Source of the DNA: Paraburkholderia flava
GTDB lineage: Bacteria; Pseudomonadota; Gammaproteobacteria; Burkholderiales; Burkholderiaceae
Direction: 5' to 3'
Assembly (NCBI RefSeq): GCF_004359985.1
Contig: NZ_SMRO01000001.1
Coordinates: 2,483,699 to 2,541,934, forward strand
Length of the DNA stretch: 58,236 nucleotides
Every line of letters begins with the position of its first letter. Positions within the stretch are counted from its first letter, which is position 1. This document shows positions 7,834 through 17,463 of the stretch, one piece after another. The notes under the pieces were generated by a model. That model ran no database searches and was not told the origin of the DNA. It saw only the letters and a list, made by a program, of their open reading frames with translations. Position numbers and translations under genes: made by a program.

Positions 7834-9339
7834 ATGGACAGTTTCGATCCCGCAGCAATCGTCGTGCACGGCGGCCATTTTATCGGCGGCAAGCTGGTGT
7901 TCGACGCCGCATCGCATCTCGACGCCCCGTCGTATATCGACGTTGCGCGGCCGTCGGATGGCGCAGCGTACGCATCGGTGCCGCTCGCCGATGCCGCGAC
8001 GGTCGATCGCGCGGTGGAGAACGCATGGACCGCTGCGCGCACGAGCGGCTGGGCCAGCGCCGCGCCGCGCGAACGCGCGCGCATCCTGCGGCGCTTCGCC
8101 GACCTCGTTGCCGCCGATGCCGCGACGCTCGCGCCGCTCGAAGCGCTCGGCTCGACGCGTCCGGTGCACGATGCGTATGAGTGGGACGTGCCGTTCACCG
8201 CCGAAGGCATTCGCTTCTACGCCGAGTTCGCGGACAAGAGCGGCGGCCACGTTGCCGCGACCGATCACGATCATCTCGGCATGACGATCGCCGAACCGTA
8301 TGGGGTAATTGCCGCGATCGCGCCGTGGAATTTTCCGCTGGTGATGGCGTCATGGAAGATCGCGCCGGCACTGGCCGCGGGCAACGCGGTCGTGCTGAAG
8401 CCGTCGGAACTGACACCGTTCTCGGTGCTGCGGCTCGCCGCACTCGCGGTCGAAGCCGGCGTGCCGCCCGGTATTTTCAACGTCGTGCAGGGTGACGGCC
8501 GCACGACCGGCGACGCGCTCGTGCGCCATCCGAAGATCGGCAAGGTGACGTTCACGGGTTCGTCGCGCACGGGAGCCGCGATCATGACCGCGTGCGCGCA
8601 AACCGGCACGCGGCCGGTGACGCTCGAACTCGGCGGCAAGAGTCCGCAGATCGTGTTCGCGGATGCGCCGCGTCTGCCCGACGTCGCGCGCCGCATCGCC
8701 GCCGCGATTGCCGTCAATGCGGGGCAGGTTTGCGTCGCGGGATCGCGCTTGCTGGTCGAGCGGTCGATCGCCGACGAACTGGCCGACGCGGTCGCGCGCG
8801 CGTTCGGCGAACTGCGGGCCGGCGCGACGTGGACGCACGGCACGACGCTGCCGCCGATCATTTCGGAGCCGCAGGCCGCGCGCATCGACGCGATCGTCGA
8901 ACGCAGCGTCGCGAGCGGCGCGACCGTGCGCTACGGCGGACATCGTATCGATGCCACTGCGGCCGGTGCGTCGGGTGCGTTCTACGCGCCGACGATACTC
9001 GCCGACGTCACGTCGTCGACCGAAGCGGTGCGCGAGGAAATTTTCGGCCCGGTGCTGACGCTGCAAACCTTCGACAGCGAAGCGGAAGCGCTCGCGCTTG
9101 CCGACCACCCCGAATACGGGCTCGCGGCTGGTGTGCATACAGCAGACCTGGGCCGCGCGCTGCGGATGGTGCGGCGCATCGAGGCAGGCACGGTATGGGT
9201 GAACCGCTATGGCCGCACCAGCGATTTCATGATTCCGACCGGCGGTTACAAAGGCTCGGGAATCGGTAAGGACCTGGGCCGCGAGGCCTACGAAGCGAAC
9301 CTGCGTTTCAAGAGCGTGCTGATCGACGCAAGGGTCTGA
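7834..9339 (+). CDS. NAD(P)-dependent aldehyde dehydrogenase
   Basis: Protein of 501 residues, normal for the ALDH superfamily. Landmarks in order: PWNFPLVMASWKIAPALAAG, KPSELTP, FTGSSRTG, the general-base Glu in LELGGKSPQ, the catalytic Cys in NAGQVC and EEIFGPVL. It starts with SD AAGGA eight bases before ATG. It is first of a rightward set followed by a HAD protein and a PuuB-like FAD oxidase; oxidation of the aldehyde released by that oxidase is a likely role, as PuuC follows PuuB in putrescine breakdown. The specific aldehyde is unknown. Confidence 0.9.
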   Translation: MDSFDPAAIVVHGGHFIGGKLVFDAASHLDAPSYIDVARPSDGAAYASVPLADAATVDRAVENAWTAARTSGWASAAPRERARILRRFADLVAADAATLAPLEALGSTRPVHDAYEWDVPFTAEGIRFYAEFADKSGGHVAATDHDHLGMTIAEPYGVIAAIAPWNFPLVMASWKIAPALAAGNAVVLKPSELTPFSVLRLAALAVEAGVPPGIFNVVQGDGRTTGDALVRHPKIGKVTFTGSSRTGAAIMTACAQTGTRPVTLELGGKSPQIVFADAPRLPDVARRIAAAIAVNAGQVCVAGSRLLVERSIADELADAVARAFGELRAGATWTHGTTLPPIISEPQAARIDAIVERSVASGATVRYGGHRIDATAAGASGAFYAPTILADVTSSTEAVREEIFGPVLTLQTFDSEAEALALADHPEYGLAAGVHTADLGRALRMVRRIEAGTVWVNRYGRTSDFMIPTGGYKGSGIGKDLGREAYEANLRFKSVLIDARV

Positions 9340-9568
9340 CGAATGGATGGAATGAATCGTAAGGGCGCGCCGCAGAGTCTGCTGTCCAGAGGCCTCAAAA
9401 CGGGTCGATTGTGTTGCGCGACCCACGCGAATCAGCCACATCCGTGTTTTTGCACTGGTTAAATTTTCTGCAGGGATGCGCGTTGCGCTGCGTTTTTCTG
9501 CTTTCGCCACTGAACGCCGACCGACGGTTCCACCGTTCGACCGTTCACACCACGACAGGACTACCACC

Positions 9569-10237
9569 ATGATCGATTTCGAGCCGAAGTACATCACGTT
9601 CGACTGCTACGGCACGCTGACGAAATTCCGTATGGCCGACATGGCCCGCGAGCTGTACGGCAACCGTCTGCAAGGCGCCGAACTCGAACAGTTCGTCGCG
9701 TTCTTCGCGGGCTATCGCCGCGACGAGGTGCTCGGCGCGTGGAAGCCGTATCGCGACGTGGTCGTCAATTCGGTGCGCCGTGCGTGCCTGCGGATGAACG
9801 TCGCGTTCGACGAGGCCGAAGCGGAGAAGTTCTACACGGCGGTGCCGACGTGGGGCCCGCATCCGGACGTGCCGGAAGGGCTGTCGCGGCTTGCGAAGAA
9901 GTATCGTCTGGTGATTCTGTCGAACGCATCGAACGATCAGATCCAGAGCAACGTCGACAAGCTCGGCGCACCGTTTTACAAGGTGTTCACCGCGCAGCAG
10001 GCGCAGTCGTACAAGCCGCGCATGCAGGGCTTCGAGTACATGTTCGACCAGCTCGGCTGCAATCCGGAAGACGTGCTGCATGTGTCGTCGAGCCTGCGCT
10101 ACGACCTGATGACCGCGCACGACATGGGCATCAAGCACAAGACATTTATCAATCGCGGCCACGAACCGTCGACGCCGTATTACCAGTACCACGAGGTTGC
10201 CGACATCGGCGGCGTGGCATCGCTGCTCGGTCTCTGA
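9569..10237 (+). CDS. HAD-superfamily hydrolase, type II haloacid dehalogenase-like
   Basis: Protein of 222 residues. HAD motif I is FDCYGTLT with nucleophile Asp12; motif II is LVILSNASN; motif III Lys is in QSYKPRMQGF; motif IV is HVSSSLRYD. The length and motif spacing fit type II (L-2-haloacid) dehalogenases, a family where many members act on other substrates. Start ATG has AGGAC upstream. It sits 14 bp before the FAD oxidase gene, and 9340-9568 between it and the aldehyde dehydrogenase shows no recognised element. True dehalogenation is not implied by context. Confidence 0.85.
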   Translation: MIDFEPKYITFDCYGTLTKFRMADMARELYGNRLQGAELEQFVAFFAGYRRDEVLGAWKPYRDVVVNSVRRACLRMNVAFDEAEAEKFYTAVPTWGPHPDVPEGLSRLAKKYRLVILSNASNDQIQSNVDKLGAPFYKVFTAQQAQSYKPRMQGFEYMFDQLGCNPEDVLHVSSSLRYDLMTAHDMGIKHKTFINRGHEPSTPYYQYHEVADIGGVASLLGL

Positions 10238-10251
10238 CGTTCTGCGGCCCG

Positions 10252-11532
10252 ATGAAACTCGACTCCTACTGGCTCGATACCGCGCCCGCCTGCACGTCGG
10301 CGAGCGCGGGGCCGGTCGAGGGCCGCGTCGATGCGGTCGTGATCGGCGGCGGGTTCACCGGGCTGTCGGCGGCGTTGGCGCTCGGCCGGCGCGGTGCGAC
10401 CGTCAGTGTGCTCGACGCGGGGCGGATCGGTGGCGGTGCGTCCGGGCGCAACGGCGGCCAGTGCAACACCGGCGTCGCGCAGGACTACGCTGCGCTGCGC
10501 GCGCAGTATGGCCCGGAGCGCGCGGCCGGCTGCTATCGCGCGTATGCGGCAGCGGTCGGAACAGTCGAGCGCTTGATCCGCGAAGAACGGATCGACTGCG
10601 ACTACGTCGCGACCGGCAAGCTGAAGCTCGCCGCGAAACCGCATCATCTCGACCACTTCGAACGGACTGCCGAGCTGATCCGTCGCGAGGTCGATAGCGA
10701 CATCGACGTGATCGGCCGCGAGCGCATTCGCAGCGAAGTCGACTCGGACAGTTTTTTCGGCGGACTGTTGCAGAAGCACGGCGGACAGATGCACATGGGC
10801 CGCTTTGCCGTCGGACTCGCGGACGCGGCGGTGCGTCACGGTGCGCGGCTGTTCGAAAACGCGGCCGTGACGTCGATCGAACCGCTCTCGAACAGCGGCG
10901 GATATCGGATCGTGTCCGCGCGCGGCACGCTGCACGCGCAGCAGGTGCTGATCGCAACGGGACCGTCGCGGCACGGTCCGTTCGGCTGGTACCGGCGACG
11001 GATGGCGCCGGTAGGCTCGTTCATCGTCGTGACGGAACCGCTGGCCGCCGGGCGGCTTGCGCAACTGCTGCCGGGACGTCGCTCGTACACGACGAGCCGC
11101 CTGATGCACAACTACTTTCGCGTGACGCCGGATTCGCGTCTGCTGTTCGGCGGCCGCGCGCGCTTCACTGCATCGGAGCAACCGTCCGATGCGCGCAGCG
11201 GACGCATCCTGCAGGCGAATCTCGCGCAGATGTTTCCGAGTCTCGCCGATGCACGCATCGACTATTGCTGGGGCGGACTCGTCGATCTCACCGCCGATCG
11301 TCTGCCGCGCGCCGGACAGCACGACGGCCTGTATTTTTCGCTGGGCTACAGCGGCCACGGCACTCAGATGTCGACGCACATGGGCCAGGTGATGGCCGAC
11401 GTGATGAACGGCAACGTGGCGGCGAATCCGTGGCGCGATTTCGCGTGGCCTGCGATTCCCGGGCATACGGGCAAGCCGTGGTTTCTGCCGCTCGTCGGCG
11501 CGTATTACCGGATCAAGGATGTTTTCTACTGA
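10252..11532 (+). CDS. FAD-dependent amine oxidase, PuuB-like (DAO family)
   Basis: Protein of 426 residues. An N-terminal Rossmann motif (VVIGGGFTGLSAALAL) binds FAD; GGGASGRNGGQC is typical of gamma-glutamylputrescine oxidase and related DAO-fold enzymes, which oxidise a C-N bond with release of an aldehyde and amine. The C-terminal FSLGYSGHGTQMS is the second FAD-contacting segment. It is placed between the HAD and the ABC-transporter binding protein. No PuuA (gamma-glutamylputrescine synthetase) or PuuD is in the window, so the true substrate may differ from gamma-glutamylputrescine. Confidence 0.87.
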   Translation: MKLDSYWLDTAPACTSASAGPVEGRVDAVVIGGGFTGLSAALALGRRGATVSVLDAGRIGGGASGRNGGQCNTGVAQDYAALRAQYGPERAAGCYRAYAAAVGTVERLIREERIDCDYVATGKLKLAAKPHHLDHFERTAELIRREVDSDIDVIGRERIRSEVDSDSFFGGLLQKHGGQMHMGRFAVGLADAAVRHGARLFENAAVTSIEPLSNSGGYRIVSARGTLHAQQVLIATGPSRHGPFGWYRRRMAPVGSFIVVTEPLAAGRLAQLLPGRRSYTTSRLMHNYFRVTPDSRLLFGGRARFTASEQPSDARSGRILQANLAQMFPSLADARIDYCWGGLVDLTADRLPRAGQHDGLYFSLGYSGHGTQMSTHMGQVMADVMNGNVAANPWRDFAWPAIPGHTGKPWFLPLVGAYYRIKDVFY

Positions 11533-11609
11533 AGCAGTAGCGAGTTGCAGTGAGTCACCCATAAGCAGAAATAGCCGGATTCCCCAGACCCTGTCACGCG
11601 GAGAAGTTC

Positions 11610-13247
11610 ATGAGCATCGATCGCACCGATCGCATTGATCAAACGCCCGAAGCAGTCGCCGATGCCGGCATCCGGCTCGAAGCCCTGACGCGTCGCGGCG
11701 CGTCGCGACGCGATGTGCTGCGCGCACTGGCCGCGGGCAGCATGATGTCGCTGACGGGCGCGGGGCTGCTCGCCGCGAGCGGCAGTGCGCTCGCGCAGAC
11801 CGCGAAGCCGAAGCAGGGCGGCCGGATCCGCGTCGCGACGCAGTCGGCGTCCGCCGCCGACACGCTCGACCCCGCGAAGGGCGCGCTCGGCACCGACTAC
11901 GTGCGCGCGAACATGTTCTACAACGGCCTGACCGAACTCGACTCGCATCTCGGTGCAAAGCTCGCGCTCGCCGAATCGCTCGATACGAAGGACGCGATCG
12001 TGTGGGTCGTGAAGTTGCGCAACGGCGTGCAGTTCCACGACGGCAAGGCGCTCGCGCCCGCCGACGTGACCTATTCGCTGCTGCGTCACAAGGACCCGGC
12101 CACTGCATCGAAAGCGAAGACGCTCGCCGACCAGATCAAGGACGCGAAGGCGACCGGTCCGAACGAAGTGACGATCACGCTCGAAGGGGCGAACGCCGAT
12201 CTGCCGGTGATTCTCGCGACGTCGCATTTCCTGATCATTAAGGACGGCACGACCGATTTCAAAACGGCCATCGGCACCGGACCGTTCAAGGTCAAGGAGT
12301 TCTCGCCGGGCGTGCGCACGGTCGGCGTACGCAACGAGAAATACTGGAAGCCCGGCATGCCGCACCTCGACGAGATCGAGCTGATCGGCATCGGCGACGA
12401 ACCGGCGCGCGTGAATGCGCTGCTGTCCGGCGACGTGCAACTGATCAACGCGGTGAGCCCGCGCTCGACCGACCGCATCAAGGGCACGAGCGGCTTCACG
12501 GTGCTGGAGACGAAGACCGGCCAGTACACCGATCTGATCGTGCGCGACGAAGGCGGCATCACCGGCAACCCGGATTTCCGGCGCGGCATGATGTACCTGA
12601 TGGATCGCGAGCAGATTCGCCGTGCGGTGTTTCGCGGCTACGGTGCGATCGGCAACGATCAGCCGATCGATCCGACCAACAAGTACTACCTCGCGGGTCT
12701 GCCGCAGCGCGCGTTCGATCCCGCGAAGGCGAAGTTCCACTTCCAGAAGGCGAAGCTCGGCAGCGCGCCGGTGCAGATTTTTGCGTCGCCGGCAGCGGAG
12801 GGTTCCGTCGACATGGCGATGCTGCTGCAGCAGGTCGCGCCGCAGGCGGGACTGAACCTGCAGGTGCAGCGCGTGCCCGCCGACGGCTACTGGTCGAATC
12901 ACTGGATGAAGCATCCACTCGGTTTCGGATCGGTGAACGCGCGGCCGAGCGCCGACGTGCTGTTCACGCAGTTCTTCAAATCGGACGCGCCGTGGAACGA
13001 GGCGAACTGGAAGAGTCCGAAGTTCGACCAGATGCTGCTGGCCGCACGCGGCGAACCCGACGACGCGAAGCGCAAGCAGATCTATGGCGACATGCAGACG
13101 CTCGTGCACGAAGACGGCGGCATCGGCATTCCGCTGTTTCAGAGTTCGCTCGACGCGCATACGTCGAAGCTCAAGGGGCTCGGCTCGATTCCGCTCGCGG
13201 GGTTGATGGGTTTTGCGTTCGCGGAGAACGTCTGGCTCGACGCATAG
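11610..13247 (+). CDS. ABC transporter substrate-binding protein, family 5 (peptide/nickel/opine type), Tat-exported
   Basis: Protein of 545 residues. The N-terminus has a twin-arginine motif (SRRDVLRAL, Arg33-Arg34), a hydrophobic stretch and a cleavage site near ALAQ, so it probably folds in the cytoplasm and is exported by Tat. The mature part has the SBP_bac_5 hallmark (NGVQFHDGKALAPADVTYSL). SD GGAGAAG precedes ATG at 11610. It is followed by two permeases and a double ATPase. Members bind di- and oligopeptides, opines, glutathione or nickel; ligand unknown here. Confidence 0.92.
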   Translation: MSIDRTDRIDQTPEAVADAGIRLEALTRRGASRRDVLRALAAGSMMSLTGAGLLAASGSALAQTAKPKQGGRIRVATQSASAADTLDPAKGALGTDYVRANMFYNGLTELDSHLGAKLALAESLDTKDAIVWVVKLRNGVQFHDGKALAPADVTYSLLRHKDPATASKAKTLADQIKDAKATGPNEVTITLEGANADLPVILATSHFLIIKDGTTDFKTAIGTGPFKVKEFSPGVRTVGVRNEKYWKPGMPHLDEIELIGIGDEPARVNALLSGDVQLINAVSPRSTDRIKGTSGFTVLETKTGQYTDLIVRDEGGITGNPDFRRGMMYLMDREQIRRAVFRGYGAIGNDQPIDPTNKYYLAGLPQRAFDPAKAKFHFQKAKLGSAPVQIFASPAAEGSVDMAMLLQQVAPQAGLNLQVQRVPADGYWSNHWMKHPLGFGSVNARPSADVLFTQFFKSDAPWNEANWKSPKFDQMLLAARGEPDDAKRKQIYGDMQTLVHEDGGIGIPLFQSSLDAHTSKLKGLGSIPLAGLMGFAFAENVWLDA

Positions 13248-13308
13248 CAGGACGGAACCGGACCCGGTAACGGGTCGGCACGTACGTTCAACCAGGAGGC
13301 GATATCCG

Positions 13309-14265
13309 ATGAAAGCTCACGCGCAACGACTCATCGCCGCGCGCCTCGGTCTCGCGTTGCTGACGCTGCTGCTGGTGTCGGTCATCGTGTTCGCGATCAC
13401 CGGTCTGCTGCCCGGCGACGCGGCGCAGCAGGCGCTCGGCCAGGCGGCGACGCCCGAGGCCGTCGCCGCGCTGCGCCACCAGTTCGGACTCGACCAGCCC
13501 GCGCTGCTGCGCTACGTCCAGTGGCTCATGCACGTGTTGCACGGCGACTTCGGCACGTCGCTGTCGAACAACCTGCCGGTCAGCCAGTTGATCGCCACAC
13601 GTCTGCCGAATTCGCTCGTGCTCGCCGGCCTGACCGCGATCGTGTCGGTGCCGGTCGCGCTGGTGATCGGCATCGTGTCGGCGATGTTTCGCGGCTCGCT
13701 GCTCGACCGCACGCTGAACGTGTTCACGCTGTCGACGGTCGCGGTGCCCGAGTTCCTGATCGCGACGATCGCCGTGCTGATCTTCGCGGTGAAGCTGCGC
13801 TGGTTGCCGGCGTTGTCGTATCTGTCGGAGGTGTCGTCGTTCGGCGGTCTCGTGCGTATCTACGCGATGCCGGTGATGACGCTGTGCTGTGTGCTGGTCG
13901 CGCAGATGGCGCGGATGACGCGCGCGGCGGTGCTCGACCAGCTCGGCACGTCGTATGTCGAGATGGCGCGGCTGAAGGGCGCGTCGCCGATGCGCGTGGT
14001 GCTGCGTCACGTGCTGCCGAATGCGATCGGCCCGATCGCCAACGCGGTCGCGCTGAGTCTGTCCTATCTGTTCGGCGGCGTGGTGATCGTCGAATCGATT
14101 TTCAACTATCCGGGGCTCGCGAGCCTGATGGTCGATGCGGTCACGAACCGCGACATGCCGCTCGTGCAGGGCTGCGTGATGGTGTTCTGCGCGGCGTATC
14201 TGACGCTCGTGCTGATCGCGGACCTGTGTCAGATCGTTTCCAACCCGAGGCTGCGCCAGCGATGA
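13309..14265 (+). CDS. ABC transporter permease (DppB/OppB type)
   Basis: Protein of 318 residues with six hydrophobic helices. It has the N-terminal Opp-B signature (FAITGLLPGDAAQQALG, then LRHQFGLDQP) and the EAA-like cytoplasmic loop EMARLKGASPMRVVLRHVLP, which contacts the ATPase. ATG at 13309 is preceded by GGAGG. Its stop overlaps the start of the next permease by four bases (ATGA at 14262). Confidence 0.93.
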   Translation: MKAHAQRLIAARLGLALLTLLLVSVIVFAITGLLPGDAAQQALGQAATPEAVAALRHQFGLDQPALLRYVQWLMHVLHGDFGTSLSNNLPVSQLIATRLPNSLVLAGLTAIVSVPVALVIGIVSAMFRGSLLDRTLNVFTLSTVAVPEFLIATIAVLIFAVKLRWLPALSYLSEVSSFGGLVRIYAMPVMTLCCVLVAQMARMTRAAVLDQLGTSYVEMARLKGASPMRVVLRHVLPNAIGPIANAVALSLSYLFGGVVIVESIFNYPGLASLMVDAVTNRDMPLVQGCVMVFCAAYLTLVLIADLCQIVSNPRLRQR

Positions 14266-15290
14266 ACCGACTCCCGACCTGGCGGACACCGCCCGCCGCG
14301 CTATTAGCGGTACCGAACGATGGGACTCACGACATGCTCGACGACGATGCGTCGCGTTCTGTCGAGCCGTTGTCGGCCGAAGCATCGAACCCGGAGCCTG
14401 CTGAAACGCTGACTGAAAATTCAACCAACGCCCCCGCTGCGCAGAAAAAGCGCGGCGTGCTGCGTCGACTGACCGGCCGGCTGTCGGTGCTCGGGCTGAT
14501 CGGCTTCGCGATTGTTGTGTTCTGGCTCTGCATTGCGTTCATCGGGCCGCTGGTTGCGCCGTACAAAGGCGGTGCGCTGACGTCGACGGAAATCTTCGCG
14601 GGCTGGAGTGCGGCCAATCCGCTCGGCACCGACTATCTGGGCCGCGACATGCTGAGCCGCGTGCTGTACGGCACGCGCTATACGGTCGGTCTTGCGCTTG
14701 CATCCGCGGTGCTCGCGAGCGGCATCGGCACGTTTTTCGGTTTGCTCGCCGCTGTCGCCGGGCGTTGGGTCGACGAGATCCTGAGCCGCCTGTTCGACGC
14801 GTTGATCTCGATTCCGGGCAAGGTGCTCGCGCTGGTCGTGATCGCCGCGTTCGGTTCGTCGATTCCGATGCTGACGATGGTCGCCGCGCTCGCGTACATC
14901 CCCGGCGCGTTCCGCATCTCGCGCTCGCTCGCGGTCAACCTGATGACGCTCGAATACGTGCAGGTCGCGAAAGCGCGCGGCGAAGGGCTGTTTTATATCG
15001 CGCGCGTCGAGGTGCTGCCGAACATGATCCATCCGATGCTCGCGGATTTCGGTCTGCGCTTCGTGTTCATCGTGCTGCTGCTGAGCGGTCTCAGCTTTCT
15101 CGGTCTTGGCGTGCAGCCGCCGGACGCGGACTGGGGGTCGCTCGTGCGCGAGAACATCGGTGGTCTCGCGGAAGGGGCGTCGGCGGTGCTAATGCCGGCC
15201 ATCGCGATCGCGACGCTGACCATCGGCGTGAATCTGCTGATCGACAGTCTGCGACGCCACGGCGGACGCGGACAGGGAGCAGGGCAATGA
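14262..15290 (+). CDS. ABC transporter permease (DppC/OppC type)
   Basis: Protein of 342 residues. A polar, Glu/Ala-rich N-terminal extension of about 65 residues precedes the first helix (LSVLGLIGFAIVVFWLCIAF). Then come NPLGTDYLGRDMLSRVLYG, which is diagnostic of DppC/OppC, and the EAA loop QVAKARGEGLFYIARVEVLP. The start overlaps the upstream stop (ATGA) and its own stop overlaps the ATPase start in the same way. Confidence 0.93.
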   Translation: MNRLPTWRTPPAALLAVPNDGTHDMLDDDASRSVEPLSAEASNPEPAETLTENSTNAPAAQKKRGVLRRLTGRLSVLGLIGFAIVVFWLCIAFIGPLVAPYKGGALTSTEIFAGWSAANPLGTDYLGRDMLSRVLYGTRYTVGLALASAVLASGIGTFFGLLAAVAGRWVDEILSRLFDALISIPGKVLALVVIAAFGSSIPMLTMVAALAYIPGAFRISRSLAVNLMTLEYVQVAKARGEGLFYIARVEVLPNMIHPMLADFGLRFVFIVLLLSGLSFLGLGVQPPDADWGSLVRENIGGLAEGASAVLMPAIAIATLTIGVNLLIDSLRRHGGRGQGAGQ

Positions 15291-17146
15291 GCACTGCAAT
15301 GAACATGATCGAGGTCACAGGGCTGCGGGTCGTGGCCGGTGCCGCGCCGGACCCGGTCGTCGAGATCGTGAAGGGGGTCGACTTCACGGTGCGCAAGGGC
15401 GAGGTTGTCGCGCTGATCGGCGAGTCGGGCTCGGGCAAGACGACGATCGCGCTCGCGCTGCTCGGCTATGCACGCAGCGGCTGCGCGATCGCGGGCGGCT
15501 CGGTGCGGATCGGCGGCACCGACGTGCTCGCGCTCGACGCGCGCGGCCGTCGCGCACTGCGCGCCCGCACGGTCGCGTATGTCGCGCAGAGCGCGTCGGC
15601 GGGTTTCAATCCGGCCCGCACGATCATGGATCAGGTGACGGAGCCCGCACTGCTGCATCGGCTGATGACGCCGGCCGCCGCGCGCGAGAAAGCGATCGGA
15701 CTGTTTCGCTCGCTCGCGCTGCCGGAGCCGGAGACGATCGGCGCGCGCTATCCGCATCAGGTGTCGGGCGGTCAGCTGCAACGGGTGATGGCGGCGATGG
15801 CGTTGATCACCGATCCCGCCGTCGTCGTCTTCGACGAACCGACCACCGCGCTCGACGTCACGACGCAGGTCGACGTGCTCGCCGCGTTCAGACGCGTGAT
15901 CCGCGAACTCGGCACGACAGCGGTGTATGTGTCGCACGATCTGGCCGTGGTCGCGCAGATGGCGGACCGCATCGTCGTGCTGAACGGCGGCAGCGTGCGC
16001 GAGAACGGCACGACTGCACAGGTGCTCGATGCGCCCGCCGACGCGTACACCCGCGCGTTGCTCGACGCGACCCGTCGACCCGAAGCGACGTTCGCGACGG
16101 AGCGCGGGCAGACGGTGCCGCCGCTGCTCGAAATTCGCGGCTTGAGCGCCGGCTATGGACGCACCGGTGCGAACGGTCTGCCCGCCACGCGCGTGCTCGA
16201 CAACGTGAGCCTGACGATCGCGCGCGGCAGTGCGCTCGGCGTGATCGGCGAATCGGGCTCGGGCAAGACGACGCTCGCGCGGGTCGTCGCAGGGCTGGTC
16301 GAGCGGGCGCGCGGCGATGTGCTGCTCGATGGAAAGCCGCTGCCCGCGAAGCTCGCGGCACGTACGCCGGATCAGTACCGGCGCGTGCAGATCGTGTTCC
16401 AGAACGCGGATACCGCGCTGAACCCGAGCCACACGATCGCCGACATTCTCGCGCGGCCGTTGTGCTTCTATCACGGCCTGCGCGGCGCGGCGGCGAAGCG
16501 TCGCATGCTCGAACTGCTGGATCTCGTGAAGCTGCCCGCAACGGTCGCGACGCGCGAGCCGGGCGGTCTGTCGGGCGGTCAGAAGCAGCGTGTGAATCTG
16601 GCGCGCGCGCTCGCCGCCGACCCGGCGCTGATTCTCTGCGACGAAGTAACGTCCGCGCTCGATACCGTCGTCGGCGCGGCGATCCTCGAACTGCTCGCGG
16701 AGCTGCGCCGCGAAACCGGCGTGTCGCTGATGTTCATCAGTCACGATCTGTCGACCGTGCGCGCGGTCTGCGACGAGGTGATGGTGCTCTACGCAGGACA
16801 GCGCGTTGAAGCCGGTCACCGCGACGTACTCGCGGCGCCGCCGTATCACCCGTACACGGGCCTGCTGATCGATTCGGTGCCAGCACTGCGGCCGGGCTGG
16901 CTCGATGCGCGCCACGCGCAGGCGAGTGCAGCGTTGCCGCCGCTCGGCGCGGAGACCGACACCGGCCTGGTCGGTCACACCGACGAGCTGTGCCGGTTTC
17001 GTGCGCGCTGTCCGGTGCGTATCGACGGCAAATGCAATGTCGTGCCGCCGTCGGCGAAGACGCTGCCGTCAGGTGCGGAGATTCTCTGTCATCACCCGGC
17101 AGCTGAACTGAGCCGCCTGCAGACCCTCGCGCCGGAGGCCGTATGA
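15287..17146 (+). CDS. Dipeptide-type ABC transporter ATPase, two nucleotide-binding domains fused
   Basis: Protein of 619 residues with two complete ATPase domains, equivalent to fused DppD and DppF. Each has Walker A GESGSGKTT, a signature (VSGGQLQRV, then LSGGQKQRV), a Walker B (VVVFDEPTTALD, then LILCDEVTSALD) and an H-loop (YVSHDLAVV, then FISHDLSTV). The end carries the oligopeptide-ABC C-terminal Cys motif (CRFRARC). The second Walker B has Glu then Val-Thr where Pro-Thr is usual, a mild deviation. The gene is coupled by ATGA overlaps on both sides. Confidence 0.95.
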   Translation: MSTAMNMIEVTGLRVVAGAAPDPVVEIVKGVDFTVRKGEVVALIGESGSGKTTIALALLGYARSGCAIAGGSVRIGGTDVLALDARGRRALRARTVAYVAQSASAGFNPARTIMDQVTEPALLHRLMTPAAAREKAIGLFRSLALPEPETIGARYPHQVSGGQLQRVMAAMALITDPAVVVFDEPTTALDVTTQVDVLAAFRRVIRELGTTAVYVSHDLAVVAQMADRIVVLNGGSVRENGTTAQVLDAPADAYTRALLDATRRPEATFATERGQTVPPLLEIRGLSAGYGRTGANGLPATRVLDNVSLTIARGSALGVIGESGSGKTTLARVVAGLVERARGDVLLDGKPLPAKLAARTPDQYRRVQIVFQNADTALNPSHTIADILARPLCFYHGLRGAAAKRRMLELLDLVKLPATVATREPGGLSGGQKQRVNLARALAADPALILCDEVTSALDTVVGAAILELLAELRRETGVSLMFISHDLSTVRAVCDEVMVLYAGQRVEAGHRDVLAAPPYHPYTGLLIDSVPALRPGWLDARHAQASAALPPLGAETDTGLVGHTDELCRFRARCPVRIDGKCNVVPPSAKTLPSGAEILCHHPAAELSRLQTLAPEAV

Positions 17147-17463
17147 ACGCGCGCTTCGTCAGAGTGGCCGAGACCGGGCGAAAGACGTTCGCGATCACCG
17201 TCGACGGCGTCGAAACGCGCGCGGCCGAAGGCGACACCTTGATGGTCGCGTTGTTGACGTCGCACGACGCGCTGCGCGATTCCGAATTCGGCGACGGCCG
17301 GCGCGCAGGCTTCTGTCTGATGGGCGCATGCCAGGACTGCTGGGTCTGGACGACGGACGGCGAGCGCGTGCGCGCCTGTTCGACGCCGGCTGTACCGGGC
17401 ATGTCGATCGTCACACGCGTCGAACGTATCGGAGAGGATGTATGGCCGCGACTGACGGCGTGA
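17143..17463 (+). CDS. (2Fe-2S)-binding small subunit of an opine-oxidase/HcnA-like dehydrogenase
   Basis: Protein of 106 residues. Cys58, Cys63, Cys66 and Cys79 (FCLMGACQDCWVW, then RACSTP) fit the [2Fe-2S] ligand pattern of HcnA, OoxC and LhpF-like subunits, which pass electrons from the FAD subunits. It overlaps the ABC ATPase stop by four bases and the next subunit by 22 bases (that start is at 17442). With the two FAD proteins downstream it should form a heterotrimeric amine/imino-acid dehydrogenase. Substrate not known. Confidence 0.88.
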   Translation: MNARFVRVAETGRKTFAITVDGVETRAAEGDTLMVALLTSHDALRDSEFGDGRRAGFCLMGACQDCWVWTTDGERVRACSTPAVPGMSIVTRVERIGEDVWPRLTA

